Shown here one piece after another: positions 18,220 through 27,925 of a stretch of 64,000 nucleotides of DNA. The notes beneath the pieces were generated by a model that was not told where the DNA came from, did no database searches, and saw nothing but the letters and a program-made list of their open reading frames with translations. The number at the start of each line of letters is the position of its first letter. The stretch's first letter is position 1. Origin of the DNA: Acidobacteriota bacterium (GTDB lineage: Bacteria > Acidobacteriota > Blastocatellia > Pyrinomonadales > Pyrinomonadaceae); assembly GCA_020199835.1 (NCBI GenBank), contig JAIVJV010000003.1:124001-188000 (forward strand), read 5' to 3'. A program made the position numbers and the translations under genes.

Positions 18220-21200
18220 TCAGAAACTCAAGCGCACGCGCAGGGTGACCGTGCGATTGCCGCCCGAGCCGCCGCCCGGACCGAAGAAGAAGGTATTTGA
18301 ACCCGACGCGGATTTCAAGAAGTAGGGCGAGGCCATGTTGCCGACGGGAAGGCCCAGGTTGTTCCGGTTGAAGAGATTGTTGAAACTCACCGAGAGCTGC
18401 AACGAGTAAGGTCGTTGAATCGGTGGCTTCGCTGGTGGTGTTGCGCCGGCGCCGGGAGCGGTCGCCGCGGGTGCGGTGGCGCTGGTCGTGCTCGGTCCAC
18501 CCGGTGGCGGCGCTTTCGGTTCGATTGCTGGTCCAAACTTCCAAACCTTCGCGACGTTGAAATTCACCGACATAAAACCTGGTCCACGTCCGAAGTTGCG
18601 CGGAATGATCGTTTGTCCCGGTTCAGGATTCGGGTCGAAAGCGCCGAGCGGCGTAACGACGACGCCCGGCTTGTTGAGGTCCGTGGCAAACGCGGGACGC
18701 TCGCTAAAGAACGTATCGCCATTCGTGTCGCGGCCGGTGATGATGTTGAACGGCTGGCCGGAGCTGGCGATCATAAACGTATTGAGACTGATGCCGTGTG
18801 GTCCTTGATAACTACCGCCGCCGTACATGAAACTCAACGAGCCGAACGGCGTGCGGGCCCATTCGCGGCTGAAATCGTAAGCGTCAAACGGCGAGCCGCT
18901 CTGCCCGTTATCGGTGTTTCTCGCTTTGTTCAGGTTGTACCCGCCCCAGAAACTCAACGTCTTCAGGTTTCCGTTTATGTTGATGTTGAGGTTGTTGCCG
19001 ATCGTGCGGCCGGTCGACTGGTATTCGAAGATGTTTCCGGCGTCAGCGCCGAGCGGCCGAACGCCGCTGTTGGGCAGGCCGGAATTGAACGTGCCGCCGA
19101 GCGGCGCGTTGATGTTGACAGTTCGTTGCTGACGGTTCGTGCGTGAGTGGGCGTAACTGACCGAGAGTTTGATGTTCTTCGGAAGTAAACGTTCCACAGT
19201 GAACATCGCGCGTAGCGAACGCGACGAGCGTAGATCGTCGTTCATCACGCGGCGACTCTGCGGTTGCGAAAAGTCGTCGAGCAGATCGACCGACGGTACG
19301 AGGGGGAACAGGTTGAGCACTGCCGGATCGGTAACGAGAAACTGTTGCTGGTGCAAACCGTCGAATCGGAGCGTTTGCAGTGAAAGATCTTCGGAGATGC
19401 GGTTGTAGAAGTAGCCGACGGCACCGCGAAAGACTGTCTTTGGTGGTCCAGGTGGTGGAGCCGGCGCAGGCGCGGGAGCGGGCGTCGCTGCAGCGGTTGC
19501 TGTCGTTGCTGTCGCGGGTTTTGCGGGAGTCGTAGTTGCTGAGCCTGAAGAGGCCGGCGTTGCCGGTGCCGCGGATGTAGCGGATTTTTTACTACCAAAT
19601 ACCGGCGACCAGGCGAACGCGATGCGCGGCGCGAAATCGAAGTCGCTGTCGATGTTGTTCTGGTTCTCGTAACGAAGCCCGGGCGACAACGTGAGGTTTG
19701 GTCTAACTTTCCATTCGTCCTGTATGTAGAACGAAACGTCAAGCTGCTTCACGTCCGCCTGGGGCTCGCCACCGGCGATGGAAAACTGTGTCGGGCCGCC
19801 ACCGAGTAAACGAATCGCTTCCGGTGAAAGACCTGCGCGCGTAAACGCGAGCGTGCGGCGGTAACGTTCGAGACTGCTGACCTCGACAATCTGCGGTTGA
19901 CCATCCGGCCCGAGCACCACCTGATCGTTTTCGTCCAGCCGTGGACCAAGCCCGCCCGCAAACGTGTACGTACCGCCGAAGTTCGCGGGCGAGATGCTGT
20001 CGATCTGCACGTGTCGCAGCCGCGCGCCGACTTTCAAGAAGTGATTGCCGCTGGTCCACGAAGTAAAGTTTTGTAATTCAAACCGCTGCTGTTGGTTTGA
20101 CGATGAGCCGACCTGCGCGCCGCCGCCAAAGAAGGAGTCGAGCACATTGAGCGCGAAAGCATCAACGGCGCTGGTCTGCTGGAAGCGGTTGCGAATCCAC
20201 TGAAAGCGCGTTTCGTTGACCGTCTTTTCGTTGAGCAGCGCGGTCTCGGTGAGTTGCAGGATGAAGTTTCGGCGGTGCCCGCGATACGCGCGCGACGGAA
20301 GTGAAAAGCCGCCGATACCTTGCAGGTCCTGGGTTGAAACGTTGTAGTTGGCGCGGCCGACGACGGTGTGCTTTTTGTTGATCTTCAGGTCGATACGGAC
20401 ATTGCCGTACGTGCTCAGTTCGGGAGTCACAAACGACTGGTTTACGCTCACCGGCACGAGCGTCACCGGATCGAGAACCGTGGCGTTGACGACGGAGTTT
20501 GCGTCGCTGACGTAGCGGCCGAAGTAAGCTGAGAACGAGGCGCGCTTGGGGACGATCGGGCCGCTGAGATTGATGTTGAAGGCGCGTTGTTGATACGGCG
20601 CACGCCGCGTCGTGAATGGATTGCGCGAGTTCAGGCTTTCGTCATTGAAATCAAAACTGAACGCGCCGTGCCATTTGTCTGCGCCGGGTTGCGTGAAGAT
20701 CTCGATTCCGCCCCAGCCCGGAAACTCAAACTCCGCGGAGAAGGGATTGTTGTTGACGCGTACCTCGCGAATCGCTTCTTTCGGCGGAATCTGGCCGTTT
20801 GAGAAACCGTCGACTTTGATTTCGGCGCCGCTTTGAGGATCCACGGGACCGGCGAGCGCTTGCAGCGCGGCCGTTAACGCTTGCGGATCGTTTGGCAGTG
20901 CTTCGAGATCGCGGCCGCGCAGCACGACGGCGCCGGCGTTGTTGTCGGAGTCAGTGCTGATGTTGCGATCGTCGACGGTGACTTGTTGTTCTTCGAACGC
21001 GACGGTGAGTTGCGCGTTTAGAGTCGTTGTCTCGCGCGCTTCGATCTCGACGTCCTTCTCCTCAAACACGGTGAAACCCGGCGCGACGACTTTCAGCGTG
21101 TAGACGCCCGGCGCGAGGCGTTTGAACTCGTAAACGCCGGATGAATTGCTGGTCGCGCTCGTGACGACGCCGTTGGCGTTTCGCACCGTGACGGTTGCGC

Positions 21201-21321
21201 CGACGATGAGGCTATCGAGTTGATCCGTGATCGTGCCGCGGAGCGCGCCGGTGGTTTGTTGGGCCACGGCGGATGCGGCAATGACGCAGATGAGAAGAGT
21301 GCAGCGCAGAATGGGGAGCAT
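18220..21321 (-). CDS. Oar-like TonB-dependent receptor with carboxypeptidase-regulatory domain
   Basis: 1033-residue outer-membrane protein: signal peptide (1-20); a carboxypeptidase-regulatory-like beta-sandwich (about 25-110, GALRGTITDQLDSLIVGATV); a plug (about 130-210, EIKVDGFSNGQIPPKEAIRE); and a beta-barrel ending in the aromatic-type terminus TLRVRLSF. Two Pro/Ala/Thr-rich inserts interrupt the barrel. One (nt about 19435-19590) lies between FAPRIAFAWSPVF and TVFRGAVGYFYNR; the other (nt about 18415-18530) lies near the C terminus before RPYSLQLSVSFNNLF. In homologues the first position is normally a short turn. Oar-like receptors are abundant in Acidobacteriota; the substrate is unknown. 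Confidence 0.9.
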   Translation of the reverse strand: MLPILRCTLLICVIAASAVAQQTTGALRGTITDQLDSLIVGATVTVRNANGVVTSATSNSSGVYEFKRLAPGVYTLKVVAPGFTVFEEKDVEIEARETTTLNAQLTVAFEEQQVTVDDRNISTDSDNNAGAVVLRGRDLEALPNDPQALTAALQALAGPVDPQSGAEIKVDGFSNGQIPPKEAIREVRVNNNPFSAEFEFPGWGGIEIFTQPGADKWHGAFSFDFNDESLNSRNPFTTRRAPYQQRAFNINLSGPIVPKRASFSAYFGRYVSDANSVVNATVLDPVTLVPVSVNQSFVTPELSTYGNVRIDLKINKKHTVVGRANYNVSTQDLQGIGGFSLPSRAYRGHRRNFILQLTETALLNEKTVNETRFQWIRNRFQQTSAVDAFALNVLDSFFGGGAQVGSSSNQQQRFELQNFTSWTSGNHFLKVGARLRHVQIDSISPANFGGTYTFAGGLGPRLDENDQVVLGPDGQPQIVEVSSLERYRRTLAFTRAGLSPEAIRLLGGGPTQFSIAGGEPQADVKQLDVSFYIQDEWKVRPNLTLSPGLRYENQNNIDSDFDFAPRIAFAWSPVFGSKKSATSAAPATPASSGSATTTPAKPATATTATAAATPAPAPAPAPPPGPPKTVFRGAVGYFYNRISEDLSLQTLRFDGLHQQQFLVTDPAVLNLFPLVPSVDLLDDFSQPQSRRVMNDDLRSSRSLRAMFTVERLLPKNIKLSVSYAHSRTNRQQRTVNINAPLGGTFNSGLPNSGVRPLGADAGNIFEYQSTGRTIGNNLNININGNLKTLSFWGGYNLNKARNTDNGQSGSPFDAYDFSREWARTPFGSLSFMYGGGSYQGPHGISLNTFMIASSGQPFNIITGRDTNGDTFFSERPAFATDLNKPGVVVTPLGAFDPNPEPGQTIIPRNFGRGPGFMSVNFNVAKVWKFGPAIEPKAPPPGGPSTTSATAPAATAPGAGATPPAKPPIQRPYSLQLSVSFNNLFNRNNLGLPVGNMASPYFLKSASGSNTFFFGPGGGSGGNRTVTLRVRLSF

Positions 21322-21439
21322 CGCGTTTAGTTAGTGAATCTGACCGGAAAAAAGTTTCAGCGATTCCCAGATGAACGATCCCAGGGCTCGCCTGACCTTA
21401 CACGTCACGACTGTCGGCCGGTTGCAAAAACAGAAGTGG

Positions 21440-22003
21440 TCAGCTTTCGCCGCGGATGAGTTTCAGTTCCTTGATGAGTTCGCCCACGGCGTCCCCGGCG
21501 AAGCGGACTTTGTTTGCACGCCAGACCACGCGCGGTGGTTTCAGTTCTTCGGGCGTGCCTTTGATGATCACGAACAGCTCGCCGTAGGGATAAACGGCGT
21601 CGAGGATTCTGCGAAACTCGACCACGTTAAAGTAGATGACGTAATCCGCGTCCCCCAACCCGTCGGCCGGGATCAAACTCCCGTGTTGCCGCATGTATTT
21701 GTCGAGCTTCTTGGCCAGTTGGTTGTGAACCCAGCGAAAACGGCCTTTCGGGTGCGGATTGGCTCTGAGTACGTCTTCGATGATGGCACGTTCCCCGCCA
21801 CTCGCATCAATCACGCGCGACCGGAACACCACCAGCAACGCGCGATGCTTGTCGTGCAGCTCCGCCAGCGAATTTCCCGCGTGAGCCGCCCTGATTTTGT
21901 CATCATTGTTCTGGGCAGGAACCAAACCAGGCGATCCGAACACAGAGGCGAGCACCACAGCCGCGAGGACGATCAACCGCTCGTGTTTACGCAGGCAAGC
22001 CAT
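21440..22003 (-). CDS. Secreted protein of unknown function
   Basis: 187 residues from the internal start MACLRKHERL, which directly precedes a good signal peptide (hydrophobic LIVLAAVVLASVFG, cleavage near VPAQN). The longer reading from 22093 adds a basic, non-conserved leader that overlaps the next gene. The mature part is mixed alpha/beta, with YVIYFNVVEFRRILDAVYPY and a Lys-rich C terminus. I do not recognise the family. It lies 28 bp downstream of the small gene at 22032 and is probably co-transcribed with it. Confidence 0.65.
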   Translation of the reverse strand: MACLRKHERLIVLAAVVLASVFGSPGLVPAQNNDDKIRAAHAGNSLAELHDKHRALLVVFRSRVIDASGGERAIIEDVLRANPHPKGRFRWVHNQLAKKLDKYMRQHGSLIPADGLGDADYVIYFNVVEFRRILDAVYPYGELFVIIKGTPEELKPPRVVWRANKVRFAGDAVGELIKELKLIRGES

Positions 22004-22031
22004 TGCTTTACCACATTCAGGGGCTTCGCAT

Positions 22032-22337
22032 TCAAGTGTTTCGTGTCGCGCTCTTCGGCGGATGCGGCATGATCGAACTCTCCTCGGGATCAACCTCTTC
22101 GAAGCCGAGTTCGGCCACGCCGTGCGGTGTCAACGAAATGTAATCGTTACCCTCGGTGGTGTGACGCACCAGCAGGCGGTGGGTTTTTTCGAGTGCTTCG
22201 AGCGCTCGGACCATATCGGCATTGGCGTAAGCCCCAGTGCTGCCAAAGAGTTCGCTGGCCAGAATGCGGGTGTGTCCCGCGGCCTGAAAGAAGCCCAGGA
22301 CGTATTTCTCAATCTCTTCGAGTCGCCGTCTGTCCAT
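22032..22337 (-). CDS. Small protein with a winged-helix-like pattern
   Basis: 101 residues from the start MDRRRLEEIEKYVLGFF, which is backed by a GGGGGG stretch 5-6 bp upstream. The sequence runs helix-helix-helix-beta: ILASELFGSTGAY, then MVRALEALEKTHRLLVRH and NDYISLTPHG. This resembles a winged-helix DNA-binding domain of the kind used for transcription regulators, but no family could be assigned. It diverges from the secreted-protein gene at 22399 (61-bp gap) and precedes the secreted protein at 21440. Confidence 0.6.
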   Translation of the reverse strand: MDRRRLEEIEKYVLGFFQAAGHTRILASELFGSTGAYANADMVRALEALEKTHRLLVRHTTEGNDYISLTPHGVAELGFEEVDPEESSIMPHPPKSATRNT

Positions 22338-22398
22338 TTTTTCCCCCCGTGTAGTAAACTGACTATACCTCACCGCCCCGCCAAAGGAGAAACAACTT

Positions 22399-22854
22399 GT
22401 GAAGAGCTTTTTACGGGTCTGTCTGGCGATGGTGGTAGTCGTGTGCGCGGTTACGGCGGCGCATCCGAACGGTGGCGTGGAAGATTCGTCGCCCTTTGCG
22501 GAGGCAAGGCGCATCGGCGAACTGAACGCGCGTCACTTCTATCTTCTTTCAACGTCGGTCGGCAACTATACGATCAGCCAATACGGGTTGGGCGAAGTCT
22601 ATGTGGGGAACCGCAAAAAGTACTTCAACCTGAAAGTCAGTGGGCGAAGCCGTCTCGAGCGAGTCTACTTCCTCGAGTACGAAGGCGACCTGCTGTTGCT
22701 GTACGAAGCAGGCGTGTCGGGTTATCTCCTGCGCCTCGACCAAAGCACGAGAAGAATAAAACGCGCGACGGCGATCAGTGAAAAATTCGAACCGCCGCTG
22801 ATCAAGGAACGGTCCGCGGTCTTCGGTGATGGCGCGATCGTGCCGCTCGACTAG
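22399..22854 (+). CDS. Secreted protein of unknown function, GTG start
   Basis: 151 residues with a signal peptide (1-21, hydrophobic VCLAMVVVVCAVTAA). The mature region is beta-rich, with YFLEYEGDLLLLYEAG. The start GTG at 22399 has a strong Shine-Dalgarno (AAAGGAG) 10 bp upstream. Not recognised. It converges with the DUF1801 gene with only 6 bp between the stop codons, where a short CTAG-containing imperfect inverted repeat is seen. Confidence 0.68.
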   Translation: MKSFLRVCLAMVVVVCAVTAAHPNGGVEDSSPFAEARRIGELNARHFYLLSTSVGNYTISQYGLGEVYVGNRKKYFNLKVSGRSRLERVYFLEYEGDLLLLYEAGVSGYLLRLDQSTRRIKRATAISEKFEPPLIKERSAVFGDGAIVPLD

Positions 22855-22860
22855 CTGCGA

Positions 22861-23298
22861 CTAGTTCGCGGCCTTGCGCGCCTTCATTTCAGCACGCGAG
22901 TCTTTCACTGACGCCTTGATTAGTTTCTTCAGTGTCGCCAGGTGAATGTCGGAAAGTCGTTTGATATACAAACACGACTTGCCGGTTTTGTGTTTGCCCA
23001 ACTGATCCATGAACTCCTCGTACTTGTCATAACCGTTCAGGGTGAGGTAGAGCGTCAGATCCTGTTTACGAGGAGAAAAGGCGATCAGCGGCCAGTCTCC
23101 TTCACGTCCGCTCGCATACTGGTAGTGATAACTGCCAAACCCAACGATCGACGGTCCCCACATCTGCGGCTTCTCGCCCGTGATCTCCTCCATGATCTTC
23201 GCGATCGCGAAACAATCTTCGCGGCGTTCAGCGTCGGGGATCTTGTTCAGGAAACCTGTAACACTCTCATTGGTCGGTTTAGTTTTGGCCTCTGCCAC
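22861..23298 (-). CDS. DUF1801 (YdhG-like) domain protein
   Basis: 145 residues. The DUF1801 domain spans residues 15-135, with CFAIAKIMEEITGEKPQMW, GFGSYHYQYASGREGDW and the C-terminal GKHKTGKSCLYIKRLSDI. The fold is related to frataxin/YdhG; the biochemical role is unknown. The GTG start at 23298 is supported by AAAGGAGC 7 bp upstream. Its own promoter probably lies in the 54-bp gap to the CorC-type gene. Confidence 0.85.
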   Translation of the reverse strand: MAEAKTKPTNESVTGFLNKIPDAERREDCFAIAKIMEEITGEKPQMWGPSIVGFGSYHYQYASGREGDWPLIAFSPRKQDLTLYLTLNGYDKYEEFMDQLGKHKTGKSCLYIKRLSDIHLATLKKLIKASVKDSRAEMKARKAAN

Positions 23299-23352
23299 TT
23301 TGCGTTGCTCCTTTCCTCATCTCTGGATACTTCATTCCTGTGTTCCGCGACG

Positions 23353-24690
23353 TCAGCTATGGCTCACGCTTTGGAGTGTTCGATCAGCCACGACTGGCGT
23401 TGTCAGTCGCACGCGCCGAATGCGGCGACCTTCCATTCGTTCTATGCGAAACGTCAGATCTTCATATCGCACCACTTCACCCGTTTGCGGCAGATGTCCG
23501 GCCTGGGCCATTAGAAACCCGGCGAGCGTGGTGTATCCGCTATCTTCAGGCAAGTCGAGTTGTAGCTGGCGATTTGCATCGCGTACGCTGAGAATTCCGC
23601 TCAACAAATAATTGCCGTCAGCTTCTTTCAGTATCTGCTCGCGCACTTCCTCGTCAAACTCATCGTTGATCTCGCCGACGATCTCTTCGAGCAGATCTTC
23701 GAGGGTGACGATGCCTTCAATCCCGCCGTGTTCGTCAACGACGAAAGCGAGGTGGCTACGTTTTATTTGCATCTGCTTCAGCGCCGATCCGAGATGCGCC
23801 GCCGCGGGAATAAAGTGCGGCGTGTGAATCAAGGCGCGCAGGTTGAACTCCGCCGAGGGTATCGATTGGTCCAGAAAAGGTTCGAGGTCTCGTCGCACGA
23901 GCACGCCGATGATGTTGTCGAGCGTGTCCTCGTAGACAGCCAAACGCGAATAACCAAAGTTACGAAAAGCATTCTTCGCCGCTTCGAGCGTAGCCGTGAC
24001 CGGCAACGCGGCGACAGCAGTACGCGGAACCATCGCCTCGCGCACCTGTGCGTCCGTGAAATCAAGCACGCGATTGATCAGCTGTTGCTCGTCCGCTTGC
24101 AAGTGACCGCTCTGGTGCGAGATGTCGATCAGTTGGCGCAACTCGTCTTCCGTGTAGATCGACGCGTGTCCACCTGACGGATGCAGACCGAACAACCGCA
24201 CGGTTCGCGTGCCTGCCCAGTCAAGCAGTTGGATGGGCCAACGAAACACGCGATAGAACAACTGCAGTGGCAACGCGATCGCGAGCGCGGTTTTCTCCGC
24301 GCGTTCGAGCGCCAACGTCTTCGGCGCTAGCTCACCCAGTACGATGTGCAGGAACGTGATGATGCTGAACGCGATCGTAAAAGCGAGCGTGTGGAGCAGC
24401 GTCTCCGAGATGCGACCCTTCAGCGGCGCTTCGAGCAAATGCGCGATCGCTGGTTCACCAATCCAGCCGAGCGCCAGCGAAGCGAGCGTAATACCGAGTT
24501 GCGTAGCAGAGATGTAAGCGTTCAGGTTGGTGAGTAACGGCAACAAACGCCTCGCTCTGGCGTCGCCGGTTTTCGCCAACGTTTCGATGCGTGACTTACG
24601 CACGCCAACGAGCGCGAATTCCGAAGCCACGAAAAAGCCGTTTGCCAGGACGAGCAAAACTACGATTACGAGGTTTAACGTTTCGATCAT
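23353..24690 (-). CDS. CNNM/CorC-type membrane protein (hemolysin family)
   Basis: 445 residues. A DUF21/CNNM transmembrane domain (residues about 1-190, including FFVASEFALVGVRKSRIE and the HIVLGELAPKTLALE motif) is followed by two CBS domains (about 215-335, VPRTAVAALPVTATLE and VVDEHGGIEGIVTLEDLLEEI). A CorC/HlyC-type C-terminal domain ends the protein. Proteins of this group are linked to Mg2+ or Na+/Mg2+ transport and sense adenine nucleotides with the CBS pair. The gene lies 9 bp after the esterase gene on the same strand. Confidence 0.92.
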   Translation of the reverse strand: MIETLNLVIVVLLVLANGFFVASEFALVGVRKSRIETLAKTGDARARRLLPLLTNLNAYISATQLGITLASLALGWIGEPAIAHLLEAPLKGRISETLLHTLAFTIAFSIITFLHIVLGELAPKTLALERAEKTALAIALPLQLFYRVFRWPIQLLDWAGTRTVRLFGLHPSGGHASIYTEDELRQLIDISHQSGHLQADEQQLINRVLDFTDAQVREAMVPRTAVAALPVTATLEAAKNAFRNFGYSRLAVYEDTLDNIIGVLVRRDLEPFLDQSIPSAEFNLRALIHTPHFIPAAAHLGSALKQMQIKRSHLAFVVDEHGGIEGIVTLEDLLEEIVGEINDEFDEEVREQILKEADGNYLLSGILSVRDANRQLQLDLPEDSGYTTLAGFLMAQAGHLPQTGEVVRYEDLTFRIERMEGRRIRRVRLTTPVVADRTLQSVSHS

Positions 24691-24699
24691 GACCCGGAA

Positions 24700-25440
24700 T
24701 TAATTATTCCACGAGTATCTCCGAAACTGTGGGTCACTTTCCAGTTCGTACTTCTTCAAAAACTCCCACGCGGTCTGATTAAACTTCGACGCGGAATCGT
24801 AATACCAGTGATCGTGGTTCTTGATCTCGATCAGTTCTACTGGAATGTTGGCCGCTCTCAACGCGTCGCGCGTAGCGCGCACTTCATCGAGTGGAAAGTA
24901 CGAATCGCGATCGCCGACCTGGATCGAAATCGGCACTTTGCGCTTCGCCAGCTTGATCAACTGGTCTTCCTCGCCGCGCAGTGCGCCTGCGTGAATGGCG
25001 GCTGCCGCAAAATACTCCGACTCCATCAATGACATGTGGATCGCGAAACACGCTCCGGCCGAATGACCGAACAGGTAAACGCGTCGCGGATTGATCGGGT
25101 ATTTGGTTTTTAGTTCTTCGACCAGCTCATAGAGAAACTCAGGGCCATCCTGCGGCGCGGACCAGCCACGTGGCGTGCTCGCGTCAGGCCCGGCGATGAT
25201 GATTCCTTCTTTCTTCGCGTAGTCTTTCCATTTTTCGACGAGCGTGTTGCCGTTACGGCCTGAGCCGTGGAGCATCACGATCAATGGCGCTTTCGCCTGC
25301 GCAGTTATTGTGGGAGGCACGTAGAGATAATACGCGCGCTTTTTTCCGTTAGACGTGATCAGTTCTTTGGTGATGTCGTCTTTGGGTGCGACTACGCCAA
25401 ACATGGGAAGCAAAATGAGCAAGGCTAGTAGAGTTCGCAT
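24700..25440 (-). CDS. Secreted alpha/beta-hydrolase (esterase/depolymerase type)
   Basis: 246 residues with a short signal peptide (1-19). The fold is that of PHB-depolymerase or feruloyl-esterase-like hydrolases: the oxyanion motif LIVMLHGSGRNG (about 54), nucleophile elbow GHSAGACFA (Ser near 126), an acidic segment GDRDSYFPLDEV and the His in KNHDHWYYD. All three catalytic positions are present. The substrate is not predictable. It is the first gene of a pair with the CorC-type protein. Confidence 0.85.
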   Translation of the reverse strand: MRTLLALLILLPMFGVVAPKDDITKELITSNGKKRAYYLYVPPTITAQAKAPLIVMLHGSGRNGNTLVEKWKDYAKKEGIIIAGPDASTPRGWSAPQDGPEFLYELVEELKTKYPINPRRVYLFGHSAGACFAIHMSLMESEYFAAAAIHAGALRGEEDQLIKLAKRKVPISIQVGDRDSYFPLDEVRATRDALRAANIPVELIEIKNHDHWYYDSASKFNQTAWEFLKKYELESDPQFRRYSWNN

Positions 25441-25656
25441 GGGTAACTCCGAAAGGAAAGAACTGGTATTTCACAAACGTGGACTCGGTCGCGTGCTGCT
25501 CGCGCACGACTCGATACTAAACGGTTTGAAAGAAAACTACGAATTTGTTGACAGTGGTCCAGTACGATGCGGTCCGGCCAGTGAGATGGCGTCTACGAAG
25601 GCTCTCTGCAACCACTGCATACGAAGGGCGCCGAGCGCGACGGCGACAACTCACGG

Positions 25657-27891
25657 CTACTTCTTTCGTCCAACAGCAAATAAACTCTGGGCGGTGCGGA
25701 CGTACATCACGCCTTCTGACAACGCCGGCGTCGCCATCAACAATTCTCCCATCGAGTTAGTGGCCACGTGCGCAAACTTCTCACCCGCCGACACCACCAA
25801 AATCTCTCCGTCTTCGTTCGGCAAGTAGATCTTTCCGTCCGCGGCGATTGGCGACGCGCTGAAGCCGTTGCCGACGAGCGGTAGTCGCTGCCGGTAAAGC
25901 TCGTCGCCGGTTTTCAGGTTATAAGCATCGAAAGTTCCGTTGTTCGCGAGCACGTAGAGAACGCCTTTGTAGATCAACGGCGTCGGCATGTACGAGCCAC
26001 GGCCTGTGCGACTCCAGATGATTGCCTCGCTACTCGTTTTACCGTCCGGCAGTGTCAGGTCACCACGCGCGCCTGCTTTAACAACGAAGATCGGACGTTC
26101 TGGTCCACGTCCGCTTGCGAACACGAGTATGTCGTCGGCGAATATCGGCGTCGGCGCGGTGATCTTCGAGCTCTTGCCCAGTCGCCACAACTCTTTGCCG
26201 GTGCGTGGATCGTAACCGCGAATGAAGTTCGAAGCGTTTGCGATGAGTTCGTCGCCCTTTGAAGTGGTCGCGACCGTCGGCGTGCCCCACGAGGGAATCT
26301 CGTCGCGATCGGTTTTCCAAACGGTCTCGCCGGTGTTGGCGTTGAGCGCGACGATGAACGAATCCGTCTGCGTGTCGCACTGAAGGATCACGAGATCCTT
26401 CCAGATGATCGGCGAACTGGCCGAACCCCACTCGAACGTCGGAATGTCGTAAGCGCCGAGATCGATCCGTCCGAGATCGACTTTCCACAGAAAACGTCCG
26501 TTCACGTCGTACGCGTAAACACCTTGAGAGCCGAACCACGCGACCACGATGCGGCCGTCGGTTGCGGGCGTGGAGTTCGCGTACGTCGCTTTGATGTGAC
26601 GTTTCTCGCGTGGCTCGCCTTCGAAAGCAACGCGTTCCCACGCGAATTTGCCGGTCTGTTTGTCGATCGCATAGATTATCCACTTGTGAGTGGAGCGATC
26701 TTTGGCAGCATCACCATCGCCGTAAAGCCCGGGCCTGAAGGTCGCCTTTGGATCGCTGCTGACTGCACTCGTGACGTAGACGCGATTACCCCAAACTATC
26801 GGGCTGGAGTGGGACAGCCCGGGAATCGGCGTTCGCCACAAAATGTTTTCACCGGTTTTGGCGTCCCACTTATCGGGAAGATTTTGTGCTTCGGCAACTC
26901 CGGAAGCGTTTGGCCCACGAAACGACGGCCAGCTTCCGGCAGCGTTCGCCGGTTTCGCGCGTGACGGTGGGCGGGCGTGTGAAGTGTGGACGATCTTTCG
27001 CACGGGTTTGCCGGCCGATTCGCCCGCGGGCAGCCACGTGCTGCGATCGAGAATCATCTGCCGCGGCCGGCAGTCGTCGGAAACGAGATCAAACGTGATG
27101 CGTTTGCCGTCAACGGTAGTGCGATACTTTCCGGGATTGTCGCAGCCGCCTGGACCACCGGTCATTGAAAGCTCGATTTCGTTCCCGTGGGCTTTCCAGT
27201 TGCCGTTGAGCTTGGGCCGCCGATCGCCTTCGAGTGTGAACGTGCCGGCGGGATCGAATCGAGCCACAAAAACTCCGAACGCGATAGGATGCGAAGGCAG
27301 CACACTGTTCGCAGACTGCGACGGCGGCGCTCCGTTCGGCGTTGCTGCTCCATTAGGCCGTGACGGCGCCACTCCTTGTTGCCGGTGCTTCTCGATGTAC
27401 TTGCGCGCAAACTCGTTCAAATGTGGGCTTTCGCGCAACCCCACTTTCTCCGCTTCTTTCTCGGCGTCTTCAAACTTCCACCCGTCGCGCAGCACTCTCC
27501 GAATGAGCCAAAACGCGCCCACACGAATCGCGGCCGTGCAGTGAATAAACGCCGGGCGGTTTTGCGGGTCATCAGTGATCTTCAGAAACTCGTCAGCCTG
27601 TTCGTCTTTCGGATCACCAAACTTGACCGGGATATTGAAATACCGCAAGCCGAGTTCCTTCGCCTTCGCTTCCTCTTCGGCGGCTCGATGTTCGGTTGGC
27701 TGGCGCAGGTTGATGATCGCTTTCACGCCTTCGGCCTTGAGCTGTTCGAGATGTTCGAGGCGCGGCTGACCGCCGGTGCAAAACTGTTCGTTGACGCGCA
27801 GGAAGTTTCTGATCGAACTTGTTTCCTGCTGCGCGACAGCGAGCGCAGCGATGAAGACAAGCAGGGAAGCGAGGCACAGCAGAGTTTTCAT
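25657..27891 (-). CDS. Phosphatase-like domain fused to a PQQ-type beta-propeller (secreted)
   Basis: 744-residue exported protein with at least three parts. Signal peptide 1-20. Residues about 28-170 are a DUF442-type tyrosine-phosphatase-like domain with the loop [12 protein letters not shown], where Cys118 and Arg123 keep the Cx4R spacing of that family. Residues about 200-290 are a small beta domain with paired Cys ([17 protein letters not shown]). Residues about 320-744 are a PQQ/BamB-like propeller starting [12 protein letters not shown], with repeats such as [15 protein letters not shown]. It is one uninterrupted frame. It follows ettA after 34 bp on the same strand. The phosphatase part may be inactive; no substrate can be named. 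Confidence 0.85.
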   Translation of the reverse strand: MKTLLCLASLLVFIAALAVAQQETSSIRNFLRVNEQFCTGGQPRLEHLEQLKAEGVKAIINLRQPTEHRAAEEEAKAKELGLRYFNIPVKFGDPKDEQADEFLKITDDPQNRPAFIHCTAAIRVGAFWLIRRVLRDGWKFEDAEKEAEKVGLRESPHLNEFARKYIEKHRQQGVAPSRPNGAATPNGAPPSQSANSVLPSHPIAFGVFVARFDPAGTFTLEGDRRPKLNGNWKAHGNEIELSMTGGPGGCDNPGKYRTTVDGKRITFDLVSDDCRPRQMILDRSTWLPAGESAGKPVRKIVHTSHARPPSRAKPANAAGSWPSFRGPNASGVAEAQNLPDKWDAKTGENILWRTPIPGLSHSSPIVWGNRVYVTSAVSSDPKATFRPGLYGDGDAAKDRSTHKWIIYAIDKQTGKFAWERVAFEGEPREKRHIKATYANSTPATDGRIVVAWFGSQGVYAYDVNGRFLWKVDLGRIDLGAYDIPTFEWGSASSPIIWKDLVILQCDTQTDSFIVALNANTGETVWKTDRDEIPSWGTPTVATTSKGDELIANASNFIRGYDPRTGKELWRLGKSSKITAPTPIFADDILVFASGRGPERPIFVVKAGARGDLTLPDGKTSSEAIIWSRTGRGSYMPTPLIYKGVLYVLANNGTFDAYNLKTGDELYRQRLPLVGNGFSASPIAADGKIYLPNEDGEILVVSAGEKFAHVATNSMGELLMATPALSEGVMYVRTAQSLFAVGRKK

Positions 27892-27925
27892 TGGGAACCT
27901 CCTATTTAGCGCGAATTCGTGTTTC

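Noticed and set aside
21371-22072. Plus-strand frames over 21371-22072 and 21897-22781
   Set aside because: The minus-strand genes there have signal peptide, Shine-Dalgarno and operon-like spacing; the plus frames lack these and overlap them.
25441-25656. Possible small gene between the esterase and the propeller fusion
   Set aside because: Frames there overlap both genes and have no start signals; nothing recognisable in the 216 bp.
26000-27891. Frameshift joining two separate genes in the phosphatase-propeller protein
   Set aside because: The frame is continuous and the linker region is a plausible Pro/Ser-rich connector; no start signals are seen before the propeller.
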